From: Roseburia sp.
GTDB lineage: Bacteria > Bacillota > Clostridia > Lachnospirales > Lachnospiraceae
Direction of reading: 5' to 3'
DNA length: 64,000 bases
Assembly (NCBI GenBank): GCA_017549185.1
Contig: JAFYVJ010000021.1
Location: 62,001-126,000 of the forward strand
A model generated the notes under the pieces. That model worked only from the letters and a program-made list of their open reading frames with translations, did no database searches and was not told the DNA's origin. This document shows positions 17,655 through 26,754 of this stretch, one piece after another. Position 1 is the first letter of the stretch. Each line of letters begins with the position of its first letter. Position numbers and translations under genes: made by a program.

Positions 17655-18653
17655 ATGTTAAATAATAAAACTATTTTAGTTACAGGTGGTACAGGTTCTT
17701 TTGGACATCAGTTTGTATCTTATGTATTAAATAATTATGAACCAAAGAAGGTTATCATTTATTCTCGTGATGAATATAAGCAGTTCATTATGCAAAACGA
17801 GTATAAGAATCATCCACAGTATAAAAAATTGAGATTTTTCATCGGCGATGTTAGAGATAAGGAACGTTTGTATCGAGCATTTGAAGGAGTGGATTATGTA
17901 ATTCATGCAGCTGCATTAAAACAGGTGCCTGCTTGTGAATATAATCCAATTGAAGCAGTAAGAACGAACATTGACGGTGCAATTAATATTGTAGATGCGG
18001 CTTTGGATCGAGGTGTAAAGAAAGTAGTAGCATTGTCTACCGATAAAGCAGTAAATCCAATTAATTTATATGGTGGAACAAAGTTGGTATCAGATAAGCT
18101 ATTTATTGCGGCAAATGCTTATGCCGGTGAAAAAGATGTAAATTTCTCTGTAGTACGTTATGGTAATGTAGCAGGAAGCCGTGGGTCTGTAATTCCGTTC
18201 TTTAGAAATATTGTGGCAAATGGTGGAACGGCACTTCCAATTACAGATTATCAGATGACACGATTTTGGATTAGCTTAGAGCAGGGTGTGGAACTTGTAA
18301 TTAAGGCTTTAAATGAAGCAAAAGGTGGAGAAACCTTTATTTCAAAAATTCCATCTTTTAAAATTACAGATTTAGCACAGGCGATTTTGCCAGGATGTGA
18401 AATGCCAGAAGTAGGTATTCGTGAAGGTGAAAAGTTACATGAAATCATGGTGACGAGAGAAGATTCTATGCTTACCTACGAATATGAAAAGCACTTTATT
18501 GTATATCCGCATTTTGATTGGTGGAATCCAAATAAGATTCAGGCTGGCGGTAAGAAAGTGGAACAGGGATTTGAATATAGTTCGGGTAATAATACAGAGT
18601 GGTTGTCAGTAGATGAGTTAAAAGAGTTATTAAAAGGCGTAGAAGAACACTAA
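17655..18653 (+). CDS. pseB: UDP-N-acetylglucosamine 4,6-dehydratase (inverting), PseB
   Basis: A 332-aa extended SDR enzyme: TGGTGSFGHQFV is the NAD(P)-binding loop, FIGDVRDKERL and HAAALKQVPACEYNP are hallmark segments of the PseB/FlaA1 short-form dehydratases, and NLYGGTKLVSDK carries the YxxxK catalytic pair. PseB converts UDP-GlcNAc to UDP-2-acetamido-2,6-dideoxy-beta-L-arabino-hexos-4-ulose. The gene is followed by a PseH-like acetyltransferase and PseC, which supports the call. A strong AAGGAGG site precedes ATG 17655. Confidence 0.9.
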   Translation: MLNNKTILVTGGTGSFGHQFVSYVLNNYEPKKVIIYSRDEYKQFIMQNEYKNHPQYKKLRFFIGDVRDKERLYRAFEGVDYVIHAAALKQVPACEYNPIEAVRTNIDGAINIVDAALDRGVKKVVALSTDKAVNPINLYGGTKLVSDKLFIAANAYAGEKDVNFSVVRYGNVAGSRGSVIPFFRNIVANGGTALPITDYQMTRFWISLEQGVELVIKALNEAKGGETFISKIPSFKITDLAQAILPGCEMPEVGIREGEKLHEIMVTREDSMLTYEYEKHFIVYPHFDWWNPNKIQAGGKKVEQGFEYSSGNNTEWLSVDELKELLKGVEEH

Positions 18654-18670
18654 TAATGTCTGGAGTAAAA

Positions 18671-19108
18671 ATGAACGAAGAATTGCGCGAAGTGCGACCG
18701 GAAGATTGTAAATTACTTTTTGAATGGGCAAATGAGAAAGAAGTTAGGAAAAATTCTTTTTCGTCTGCTGAGATTTCTTATGAAGAACACAAAGAATGGT
18801 TTCAAAGGTTGTTGTCAAGGGAAGATTGTAAACAATATATATATTGTGTGGATGGTATCGATGTAGGGCAAGTAAGAGTGTCTATCAACGGAGAAAATGC
18901 AGAGATTGGATATAGTATATGCTCGGATAAAAGAGGATATGGATATGGAAAATCGATGATAGAACTTTTGAAAAAAAGAATAAAAGAGGATGTTCCGCAG
19001 GTGCAGGTACTGGTTGCAAAAGTTAAGACAGAAAATATAGCTTCACACAAGGTTTTTGTGGGGTTAGGATATGAAGAAAAATATCGACAGTATGAATTAA
19101 TGCTATAG
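18671..19108 (+). CDS. pseH: PseH-like GNAT acetyltransferase (UDP-amino-sugar N-acetyltransferase)
   Basis: A 145-aa GNAT protein: ELREVRPEDCKLLFEWANE is the usual N-terminus of sugar-nucleotide acetyltransferases (compare FEWANDPEVR in PseH-type enzymes), IGYSICSDKRGYGYGKSMIELL is the acetyl-CoA loop, and AKVKTENIASHKVFVGLGY the C-terminal beta-bulge region. Between pseB and pseC it most likely N-acetylates the 4-amino group of the PseC product. ATG 18671 is chosen for its GGAG site; ATG 18656 right after the pseB stop would add five residues. Confidence 0.75.
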   Translation: MNEELREVRPEDCKLLFEWANEKEVRKNSFSSAEISYEEHKEWFQRLLSREDCKQYIYCVDGIDVGQVRVSINGENAEIGYSICSDKRGYGYGKSMIELLKKRIKEDVPQVQVLVAKVKTENIASHKVFVGLGYEEKYRQYELML

Positions 19109-19141
19109 TTATAGTATAGTTAGGATAATAAAGGAGTAATA

Positions 19142-20257
19142 ATGAATATTCAATATGGAAAACAATCAATAGATGAAGATGATATTCAAGCTGTAGTAGA
19201 TGTATTGCGAGGAGACTACTTGACAACAGGACCGAACGTTACTGAGTTTGAACAAGTTGTTTGTAAATATACAGGAGCAAAGTTTGCCGTTGCAATTTCG
19301 AATGGTACAGCTGCACTACATGCAGCTTGTTTTGCAGCTGGAATAGGAGCAGGAGATGAGGTTATTACTACTCCAATTACCTTCGCTGCATCATCTAACT
19401 GTGTTTTATATTGTGGTGCGACACCGGTATTTGCGGATATTAAGCCAGATAGTTATAATATTGATCCTGAAGATATTAAAAGAAAAATTACCGATAAAAC
19501 AAAAGCTATTATTGCGGTACATTTTACCGGACAACCATGCGAAATGGAGGAGATTCATGCAATTGCAAAAGAGCATGGATTAATTGTAATAGAAGATGCG
19601 GCACATGCATTGGGAGCAGATTATAAGGGAAATAAAATAGGTGCGCTTTCGGATATGACCACATTTAGCTTTCATCCGGTAAAACATATTACAACCGGTG
19701 AGGGTGGAATGATAATGACTAACGATGAAAAATTATATAAAAAGTTAGTATTGTTCCGGAGTCATGGTATTACACGTGACGAAGAACTGATGACATGTAA
19801 TGAAGGTGGTTGGTATTATCAGCAATTGGCATTAGGATATAATTATAGGATTACAGATATTCAGTGTGCATTAGGTATTTCGCAAATGAAAAAGTTGGAT
19901 AGATTTGTGTCTCGTAGGCGAGAACTTGTGGCACGTTATAATTCCGCTTTTGCAGAAGTAGAGAATATTATTTGTCCGGCTCAAATAGAGGGGTGCAATA
20001 ATAGTTGGCATTTATATGTAGTGCAGGTTCCAGATAGGAAAAATCTGTATGATAAATTAAAAGAAGCAGGTATTTATGCAAATGTACATTATATTCCGGT
20101 TTATAAACATCCTTATTATCAGAATAATGGGTATTCGGAAGTTTGTTGTTCAAATGCAGAAGAATTATATGCACATATGATTAGTTTGCCATTATATCCA
20201 GATTTGACAGATGAAGAACAGGAATATGTAATTGAGCAAGTGAAAAAAAATATATAA
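19142..20257 (+). CDS. pseC: UDP-4-keto-6-deoxy-N-acetylhexosamine aminotransferase, PseC
   Basis: A 371-aa DegT/DnrJ/EryC1 enzyme: YGKQSIDEDDIQAVVDVLRGDYLTTGPNV is the characteristic PseC opening, AISNGTAALHAA binds the cofactor phosphate, VIEDAAHALGA contains the PLP-ring Asp, and TFSFHPVKHITTGEGG holds the Schiff-base lysine. It transaminates the PseB product to UDP-4-amino-4,6-dideoxy-beta-L-AltNAc. No pseG, pseI or pseF is in the window, so the set may stop at the UDP-diacetamido sugar. AAAGGAG precedes ATG 19142. Confidence 0.9.
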   Translation: MNIQYGKQSIDEDDIQAVVDVLRGDYLTTGPNVTEFEQVVCKYTGAKFAVAISNGTAALHAACFAAGIGAGDEVITTPITFAASSNCVLYCGATPVFADIKPDSYNIDPEDIKRKITDKTKAIIAVHFTGQPCEMEEIHAIAKEHGLIVIEDAAHALGADYKGNKIGALSDMTTFSFHPVKHITTGEGGMIMTNDEKLYKKLVLFRSHGITRDEELMTCNEGGWYYQQLALGYNYRITDIQCALGISQMKKLDRFVSRRRELVARYNSAFAEVENIICPAQIEGCNNSWHLYVVQVPDRKNLYDKLKEAGIYANVHYIPVYKHPYYQNNGYSEVCCSNAEELYAHMISLPLYPDLTDEEQEYVIEQVKKNI

Positions 20258-20304
20258 TGTAATAAAGAACAGAGTGAGTGGAAGTAAATTAAGGATAGAA
20301 GTAT

Positions 20305-22020
20305 ATGAAATATGCGAAAGAAAACTGGGCAGGAATAGTTATCACAGCTTTTATAGCCAGCGTGATAATATATGTTTTGTGTTTTGGTGAAAATATATAT
20401 ATTCAGGTTCACGATAATTTAGATTCGAATGTTGTTTGGTTAAAAATGTTAGCAGATAATAAGTTGTTTTGGACACATGGAACAACAGCGCCTTTTATGG
20501 GGGGATTAGATCGTGATTACATGTACTCTGAATTTAAAGTGTATAGCTGGTTATATATGTTGTTTCCGACATTTCAAGCATTTATAATTGGTTATTTATT
20601 AAGGATCATTATTGCAGCAAGTGGATTTGCATATGTTGCAAATGTACTTTTTGAAGAGAAAAATCGTGAGGTGAAAAATTTATTCATTTTTTGCGGATTT
20701 TTGTACGGTATTTCACCAGTAATTCCGACATCAGGTATTTCATTTGCTTCGCTACCGTGGATATTTGGTATATTATATCGTTTATATTATACTAAAAAGA
20801 AAAAATATTATATAGCACTCTTCTTTTACCCGTTGGTTTCAATTTTTGGTACGATGGGAATATTTATTTGTGGATATTTATTTTTCTTTATAGTCCTTGA
20901 TTTAATTGCGACCCGAAGATTTAAATCTCACATGTTTTTAGGATTAATATGTTTAGCATTGGGTTATATTTGTTCAGAGTATAGATTATTTTATACGATG
21001 TTTTTTTCGGAAGTAGAATCGGTTCGGACCGCATTTTCTACAGGCGCTACATTAATTCAGGTTCTGAAAGATGTTATTTCAGGAGTAGCAAGAGGTCAGT
21101 ATCATTCAGGTACGCTTCATTCGTATATGATAGGACCTATGTGTGTAATTTGTTTTATTTACAACAATATACGTTATATAAGAGAGAAAAGATATAGAGA
21201 GATATACATTGATAGAGTTAACTGGATTGTGGTTTGGATTGTCTTTAATGCTGTGGTATACGGGATTAATGGGTGGCAACCATTCAAAGAATTGATATAT
21301 ATGTTATTACCACAATTAAGTGGTTTTTCTTTTTCGAGGACTTTGTGGTTTAATAGTTTTTTATGGCATCTGTGCACAGCGATACTATTGGCTAGAATCG
21401 TAAAGAAAAAGAAAGCAATTTCATATACTATCTGTGGAATAGCATTTTTGGTGGTGTGTTGTTGTAGTGCTACTTATAATCATCTTGCAATGAATCTTAG
21501 ATATAAATGGGTGGAAATGCAAGGGAAAGAAGTTGCAGCATTGACATATAAGGAGTTTTACTCACAAGATTTATTTGAACTTATAAAAAATGATATTGAA
21601 TATAATGGTGAATATTCCATCGCCTATGGCATGCATCCGGCAATACTTGAATATAACAAGATTGCTACATTGGATGGATATTTTACAAATTATCCGATGG
21701 AGTATAAAGAAAGATTTCGAGAAATAATAGCACCAGCACTTGAGATAGATGAAGAATCGAGAGCGTATTATGATAACTGGGGGGGACGAGCATATATGTT
21801 TTCGCCGGATATATCATATGAGGCCAGTAAATGGATGGGAACGGAGAGTAGTAATCTATATATAGATATAGATTCATTTATTGAAAATGAGGGCACATAT
21901 ATTTTTTCAAGAGTTGGAATTGCGAATGCAGATGATTTGAAAATTGAATTTATTAACAGATATAGAGATGAGAGTTCTCCATATGAGATTTTTGTATATA
22001 AGATAGCGGAAGAGGAGTAG
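20305..22020 (+). CDS. Multi-pass membrane protein, DUF6044-like, candidate glycosyltransferase
   Basis: A 571-aa protein with a first helix (about 10-30), an outside loop containing IQVHDNLDSNVVWLKML, many helices to about residue 395, and a soluble C-terminal domain of about 170 residues. HDNLDSN-type loops after helix 1 are seen in DUF6044 (YkoS-like) membrane proteins; the acidic pair could serve as a GT-C catalytic base. It sits directly upstream of a WecE-like aminotransferase (5 nt gap), suggesting it handles the amino sugar made there. The family name is recalled, not searched. Confidence 0.5.
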   Translation: MKYAKENWAGIVITAFIASVIIYVLCFGENIYIQVHDNLDSNVVWLKMLADNKLFWTHGTTAPFMGGLDRDYMYSEFKVYSWLYMLFPTFQAFIIGYLLRIIIAASGFAYVANVLFEEKNREVKNLFIFCGFLYGISPVIPTSGISFASLPWIFGILYRLYYTKKKKYYIALFFYPLVSIFGTMGIFICGYLFFFIVLDLIATRRFKSHMFLGLICLALGYICSEYRLFYTMFFSEVESVRTAFSTGATLIQVLKDVISGVARGQYHSGTLHSYMIGPMCVICFIYNNIRYIREKRYREIYIDRVNWIVVWIVFNAVVYGINGWQPFKELIYMLLPQLSGFSFSRTLWFNSFLWHLCTAILLARIVKKKKAISYTICGIAFLVVCCCSATYNHLAMNLRYKWVEMQGKEVAALTYKEFYSQDLFELIKNDIEYNGEYSIAYGMHPAILEYNKIATLDGYFTNYPMEYKERFREIIAPALEIDEESRAYYDNWGGRAYMFSPDISYEASKWMGTESSNLYIDIDSFIENEGTYIFSRVGIANADDLKIEFINRYRDESSPYEIFVYKIAEEE

Positions 22021-22024
22021 GATA

Positions 22025-23158
22025 ATGATTACATTTAACAGACCACCATATATAGGAAAAGAAGAGCTGTATATTTTAGATAGCATTAAGTCAAGACATA
22101 TTTGTGGAGATGGAGCATTTACAAAGAAATGTAATTGTTGGATAGAAGAGAAAGCGCATACAAAGAAAGCATTACTTACAACTTCGTGTACGCATGCATT
22201 AGAAATGGCAGCACTACTTAGTGATATACAACCAGGGGATGAAGTGATTTTGCCTTCCTATACATTCGTTTCTACAGCGGATGCTTTTGTTTTAAGAGGA
22301 GCAAAGGCAGTATTTGTTGATATTCGACCAGAGACGATGAATATGGATGAACGATTGATAGAAGCTGCGATTACGAAAAAGACGAAAGCAATTGTTCCAG
22401 TGCATTATGCAGGTGTGGCATGCGAGATGGATACCATATTAGATATTGCTAAAAGATATAATTTGAAAGTAGTGGAAGATGCTGCACAGGGAATAATGAG
22501 CACGTATAAGGGGAAAGCGTTAGGTGCTATTGGAGATTTTGGCTGTTATAGTTTTCATGAAACAAAGAACTTTAGTATGGGAGAAGGCGGAGCTCTTTTA
22601 ATTCAAGATCAGAAGAATATTGAAAAAGCCGAAATTATTCGTGAAAAGGGAACGGATAGAAGTAAGTTTTTTAGGGGCGAGATAGATAAGTATACATGGG
22701 TAGATGCTGGTTCTTCTTATTTACCAAGTGAATTGAATGCAGCATATCTTTATGCACAACTTGAAAATGCAGATCTTATTACGCAAGATCGTATGAATAG
22801 TTGGAACACATATTATAAAGAATTAAAAGAATTTGAGGAAGCAGGCAGAATATGTTTACCTCATATTCCGGATACCTGTGAACATAATGCTCATATGTTC
22901 TATTTGAAATTGAGGGATTTAGATGACAGGACAGCCTTTATACGTCATTTGGCACAAAATGATATAAAAGCCGTATTTCATTATATTCCGTTACATAGTG
23001 CTCCGGCAGGAAAACGTTATGGAGAATTCAACGGAAAGGATGTATATACAACTAGGGAAAGTGAACGTTTAGTTCGTCTGCCATTATATTACGGATTAGG
23101 TGACGATATTTATAAAGTTATTGAGTGTGCAAGAGAGTTTTTGGGAGGCTATAGATGA
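22025..23158 (+). CDS. dTDP-4-amino-4,6-dideoxygalactose transaminase (WecE/RffA-like)
   Basis: A 377-aa DegT-family PLP enzyme: FNRPPYIGKEELYILDSI, TTSCTHALEMAALL and FVDIRPETMNMDERLIEAAIT match the WecE/RffA subgroup, VVEDAAQGI has the PLP-ring Asp and SFHETKNFSMGEGG the Schiff-base lysine. WecE makes dTDP-4-amino-4,6-dideoxy-D-galactose from dTDP-4-keto-6-deoxyglucose and glutamate. The next gene overlaps by four bases and encodes an acyltransferase that could act on the amino sugar or polymer. RmlA/RmlB genes needed to supply the substrate are not in the window. Confidence 0.85.
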   Translation: MITFNRPPYIGKEELYILDSIKSRHICGDGAFTKKCNCWIEEKAHTKKALLTTSCTHALEMAALLSDIQPGDEVILPSYTFVSTADAFVLRGAKAVFVDIRPETMNMDERLIEAAITKKTKAIVPVHYAGVACEMDTILDIAKRYNLKVVEDAAQGIMSTYKGKALGAIGDFGCYSFHETKNFSMGEGGALLIQDQKNIEKAEIIREKGTDRSKFFRGEIDKYTWVDAGSSYLPSELNAAYLYAQLENADLITQDRMNSWNTYYKELKEFEEAGRICLPHIPDTCEHNAHMFYLKLRDLDDRTAFIRHLAQNDIKAVFHYIPLHSAPAGKRYGEFNGKDVYTTRESERLVRLPLYYGLGDDIYKVIECAREFLGGYR

Positions 23159-24252
23159 GCAGACAGCAAAGCACGATGTGTAAAGGGATGGCTATCCTAA
23201 TCATGTTTTTTCATCATTTATTTTATGATTTGAATTTTTGGACGCAGTATGATGTAATAGCAGATCCTTTTACCAATAAACAACTTGCAAGTTTGGCATC
23301 AGTAGGAAAGATTTGTGTGGCAGTATTTGTATTTTTATCGGGATATGGAACTGCACGCTCCTTTCACGAAAGAAGTATTGGAAACCCAAAGCAGATTGGG
23401 GAAAATACAATTAGCAGATTAGTAAAAATAATGATGCATTATTGGTACATATATATCGTAGCTTTTTTTGTGGCCTTATTTGCTGGTACAACGAGTATAC
23501 CGGAACTGTATAATAGTGGAGATAGAAATCATTGGTTAAAAAATATGTTAGTAGATTTTTTGGGAATGCCACTATTGACACAGACACCCACATTATGTAC
23601 TACATGGTGGTATATGTCATATGCAGTGATGCTTATTGTAGTTTTGCCAGTTGTTATTTCGATAGTTAAGAAGTATGGTGCAATTGTATCCTTAGGAGGA
23701 GTAATTATAATCCTTCCATTTATGGGAATAACGGGGGATACTGCATTTGGACATTGGATGTTAAGTGCTGTTTTAGGCGTAGTTTGTGCAGATTATAATA
23801 TTTTTGAATATTTAAACAGAAAATTAAGTGGTCATAGGCTCTATATTGCGTTGATATTGAATTTAGTATTAATCGCTATTTTCGCATTAGGAAGAATAAA
23901 AATACGTGAGTATGTAATCATTGATGCGACTATGGCTTTATTGTGCTGTTTTTTTGTGATTTTTGGTTTGTCGAAAATAAAATTGATAAAAGATATATTG
24001 TTGATTTATGGTAGACACGAGTTTACAATTTTTCTTACTCATACGTTTATACGAAAGTATTATTTCGCAGATTTTACATATAGTTGGAAGTATCCGATTG
24101 TTATGTGGATTATGTTAGCGATAACATCGTTACTGCTTGCGATGGTATTAGATTGGGGAGAAAAATTAGTGAAATTTGATAAACTTACTAGATATGTGCA
24201 AAACAAGTGTATTAAAATGCATAATGAAATGTGGAGAGCAAAAGAAGTATAA
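23155..24252 (+). CDS. Acyltransferase-3 family membrane protein (OafA-like)
   Basis: A 365-aa protein with about ten hydrophobic helices and the family marks: an early helix with FFHHLFYDLNFW (conserved His near residue 20), VFVFLSGYGTARSF, and a late RHEFTIFLTHTFI. Acyltransferase-3 proteins acetylate sugars or lipids in the membrane using cytoplasmic acyl-CoA. The start overlaps the transaminase stop (ATGA at 23155) and its stop overlaps the next start, so five genes from here on are translationally coupled. The substrate is probably the amino sugar of this block; that is inference. Confidence 0.8.
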   Translation: MSRQQSTMCKGMAILIMFFHHLFYDLNFWTQYDVIADPFTNKQLASLASVGKICVAVFVFLSGYGTARSFHERSIGNPKQIGENTISRLVKIMMHYWYIYIVAFFVALFAGTTSIPELYNSGDRNHWLKNMLVDFLGMPLLTQTPTLCTTWWYMSYAVMLIVVLPVVISIVKKYGAIVSLGGVIIILPFMGITGDTAFGHWMLSAVLGVVCADYNIFEYLNRKLSGHRLYIALILNLVLIAIFALGRIKIREYVIIDATMALLCCFFVIFGLSKIKLIKDILLIYGRHEFTIFLTHTFIRKYYFADFTYSWKYPIVMWIMLAITSLLLAMVLDWGEKLVKFDKLTRYVQNKCIKMHNEMWRAKEV

Positions 24253-24620
24253 TGAAAGAAGAAAAGGTGTTGTCAGAGAAGAAAATTATAATTGTTTTAC
24301 AGATTATGAATATTATTTTTTCTTTAAACAATGTTTTGGTTAAATGTGCATCGAGTAGTTGGAAAGAAAATGGATTATTTCATGAAAAAACAATTTTTTT
24401 GACTTGTATGGCAGTGTTTATTTTGGCATGTTATGCAGTTTTATGGCAAATGATATTAAAGCAGGTTAATTTGTCTGTAGCATATTTAAGCAAAGGATTA
24501 GTTGTTTTTTGGGGATTGTTATGGGCATATTTTATTTTTGATGAGAAAATAACATTGTTGAATATTATTGGTGCCATTGTTATATTTGTTGGAACGCTGT
24601 TAATAAATGAGAGAGAATAG
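24252..24620 (+). CDS. SMR/EamA-like small transporter, subunit 1 of a pair
   Basis: A 122-aa protein with four predicted membrane helices, starting at an ATG that overlaps the preceding stop (TAATG). It has the spacing of small multidrug resistance-type proteins such as ArnE/ArnF, including a last helix ending in GTLLINERE. ArnE/ArnF form a heterodimer that moves an undecaprenyl-phosphate amino sugar across the membrane. Pairing with the next gene and the following polyprenyl-phosphate sugar synthase argues for the same job here. An upstream in-frame ATG at 24231 is less likely. Confidence 0.7.
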   Translation: MKEEKVLSEKKIIIVLQIMNIIFSLNNVLVKCASSSWKENGLFHEKTIFLTCMAVFILACYAVLWQMILKQVNLSVAYLSKGLVVFWGLLWAYFIFDEKITLLNIIGAIVIFVGTLLINERE

Positions 24621-24621
24621 T

Positions 24622-24957
24622 ATGATAGGAAGTTTGTTATATATTGTTAGTGGCATATTAGTTGCTGTGTCGCAATTGTTATTAAAATTGAGTGCTAATA
24701 AAAAAAATACGAGTTTTATTGGGCAGTTTCTGAATATAAACGTAATTATGGGATATTCCATGTTATTGGCATCAATGCTTATTAATATGTATGCTATGCA
24801 GTTCATGGATTATAAATATGCTCCGATTTTGAGTACAGTTTCATATATGTTTGTACTAGCTTTGAGTGTTTGCGTTCTAAAGGAAAGAATTATCAAGAAG
24901 CAAGTATGGGGGGCCGTATTTATTTTTTTAGGAATTATTATTTTTAATTTAGGTTAG
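24622..24957 (+). CDS. SMR/EamA-like small transporter, subunit 2 of a pair
   Basis: A 111-aa, four-helix protein: IGSLLYIVSGILVAVSQLLL (with conserved Ser-Gln in helix 1), YKYAPILSTVSYMFVLALS and a last helix FIFLGIIIFNLG. These are typical of SMR-fold halves. It is the second member of a heterodimer with the preceding gene and is followed 7 nt later by a GtrB/ArnC-like gene. ATG 24622 (GAGAGAA upstream) begins two bases after the previous stop; ATG 24607 would give an overlap. Confidence 0.7.
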   Translation: MIGSLLYIVSGILVAVSQLLLKLSANKKNTSFIGQFLNINVIMGYSMLLASMLINMYAMQFMDYKYAPILSTVSYMFVLALSVCVLKERIIKKQVWGAVFIFLGIIIFNLG

Positions 24958-24964
24958 GGAAACT

Positions 24965-25915
24965 ATGGAAAAGAAAATTATTAGTTTTGTGATTCCTTGT
25001 TATAGGAGTGAAAAAACGGTAGGAAAAGTAATTGAAGAGATTAAAACTGTCATAAAAGAAAGAGAAGAATATGATTATGAAATTATAGCGGTCAATGATT
25101 CTTCTCCGGATAACGTGTATAGTGTTCTTATAGAAAACTGGAAAGAAGATAATCATATTGCGATAGTTGATTTGGCTGCAAATGCAGGAAAACAATCAGC
25201 GGTAATGGCTGGATTAACAATGGTTCATGGGGAGATAATCGTTTGTTTAGATGATGATTGTCAATGTCCAGTGTATGAATTATGGAAGTTAATAGATGGA
25301 TTGGATCAAGGTTATGATATTGCAATGGCACGCTATGGAATAAAAAAGGAGAGTGCTTTTAGAAATTTGGGAAGTTTTTTAAATTCTCAGATGTTTAATT
25401 TGTTATTGGGAAAACCAAAGAATTTACAGTTAACAAATTTTTATGCTATAAAAAAATTTGTGATAGAGGAAATGTTACGTTATAAAAATCCATATCCATA
25501 TTTGCATGGACTTATGCTTCGCACAACAAAGAATATTATTAGTATTCCCATGAAAGAACGTGAGAGAGCAGAAGGAACTAGCGGGTATACATTAAAGAAG
25601 TTGATAAGTTTCTGGGCAGATGGATTAACCGGATTTTCTGTAAAACCATTGAGAATTGCAATAGGTTTAGGTTGCTTGTGTGCAGGTAGTGGTTTTATAT
25701 ATGGATTGTATTTAATTATTAGAAAAATTGTATATGTGAATGTTGCTGTGGGTTGGACTTCATTAATGGCGCTTCAGCTTTTTCTTGGAGGAATTATAAT
25801 GCTTATCTTAGGATTAATAGGTGAGTATATTGGAAGGATATATATTTGTATAAATTCATCGCCACAGTATGTGATAAGAGAAGCTAGGAAAAATAAGTTC
25901 GAAGAGGAGGAATAG
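24965..25915 (+). CDS. GtrB/ArnC-like GT2, polyprenyl-phosphate sugar synthase
   Basis: A 316-aa GT2 enzyme: ISFVIPCYRSEKTVGKVIEE, VNDSSPDN, NAGKQSAVMAGL and LDDDCQCPVYEL (metal site near residue 97). Two long C-terminal helices (about 230-252 and 262-288) and a basic tail follow. ArnC and GtrB, with the same layout, place a sugar on undecaprenyl phosphate at the inner face. Together with the SMR pair just upstream it makes a make-and-flip unit for one side-sugar. The likely sugar is the amino sugar from gene 22025. Confidence 0.85.
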   Translation: MEKKIISFVIPCYRSEKTVGKVIEEIKTVIKEREEYDYEIIAVNDSSPDNVYSVLIENWKEDNHIAIVDLAANAGKQSAVMAGLTMVHGEIIVCLDDDCQCPVYELWKLIDGLDQGYDIAMARYGIKKESAFRNLGSFLNSQMFNLLLGKPKNLQLTNFYAIKKFVIEEMLRYKNPYPYLHGLMLRTTKNIISIPMKERERAEGTSGYTLKKLISFWADGLTGFSVKPLRIAIGLGCLCAGSGFIYGLYLIIRKIVYVNVAVGWTSLMALQLFLGGIIMLILGLIGEYIGRIYICINSSPQYVIREARKNKFEEEE

Positions 25916-25919
25916 ATAT

Positions 25920-26735
25920 ATGTATAAAAATATAGTAGGTATTATAGGGGCTCCAAGATCTGGAACTTCATGGACAGGACAGATATTCGATAGTGCACCA
26001 GATGTATTATATCGTATGCAGCCATTTTATTCATGGGCATTTAGAGATAAAATACATGTGCGTTCATCGAAAGAAGAGATAAATAAGTTTTTTCAGGATA
26101 TGTATCTATCAAAAGATCCATATTTGGAACAGCGAGATAGAAAAGATGCAGGGGTTTATCCAATATTTGAAGAAAAGAATAAAGAAGCAAATGTAATGGC
26201 GTTTAAAGAAGTAATGTTTCATTATATGATGCCTACAATTTTAGAGAATGTGGAAGAACTTAAAATAATTGCAATAGTACGTCATCCTATTGATGTACTG
26301 ACATCTTATTATAATGCACCAAAAGAATTTTTCGAAGGATTGGATATACAAAAAGAATGGTACTTTGCACAGGCAAGAAATGAATTATTGCCAGAGCGAT
26401 ATTTTGGATATCATAAATGGAAAGAGTATATGATGATTGTTTCTGCAATTAAGGAAAAATATCCAGATAAAGTGCGTATTCAGAAATATGAAGAATTGGC
26501 AAAAAATCCTGAAGAGGTTATTTTTGATTTGTTTGAATATGCGGGAATACCATACGAAGAACAAACGAAAAAATTCATATATGATTCACAACATAAAACT
26601 GTAAATGACCCATATAGTGTTTTTAGAAATAAGAACGAAAAGAGGGAAAAGAAGCAGTTGCCGGAAAATATTCTGGAACAGATTCACGAAGACTTAAAAC
26701 AATTCGAAGAAGCACAGAAATACGATTATAAATAG
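25920..26735 (+). CDS. PAPS-dependent sulfotransferase
   Basis: A 271-aa protein with the two PAPS-binding signatures: the 5'-phosphosulfate loop GAPRSGTSWTGQ at residues 10-21 and the 3'-phosphate loop IVRHPIDVLTSYYNAP near residue 120. The family moves sulfate from PAPS to hydroxyl or amino groups of carbohydrates in the cytoplasm. It is followed by cysD and cysNC, which make PAPS, and no sulfate-reduction gene is present, so the unit is for sulfation of the glycan or its lipid-linked precursor. AGAGGAGG lies before the ATG. Confidence 0.88.
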   Translation: MYKNIVGIIGAPRSGTSWTGQIFDSAPDVLYRMQPFYSWAFRDKIHVRSSKEEINKFFQDMYLSKDPYLEQRDRKDAGVYPIFEEKNKEANVMAFKEVMFHYMMPTILENVEELKIIAIVRHPIDVLTSYYNAPKEFFEGLDIQKEWYFAQARNELLPERYFGYHKWKEYMMIVSAIKEKYPDKVRIQKYEELAKNPEEVIFDLFEYAGIPYEEQTKKFIYDSQHKTVNDPYSVFRNKNEKREKKQLPENILEQIHEDLKQFEEAQKYDYK

Positions 26736-26754
26736 AGAATAGAGGAGATTGTAT

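Noticed and set aside
17655..20257. Full pseudaminic acid pathway
   Set aside because: Only pseB, pseH-like and pseC are present; pseG, pseI and pseF are absent from the window.
22025..25915. Arn-type lipid A aminoarabinose system
   Set aside because: The aminotransferase is WecE-like, ArnA, ArnD and ArnT are missing, and the host is a Gram-positive without lipid A; only the flip and charge logic is shared.
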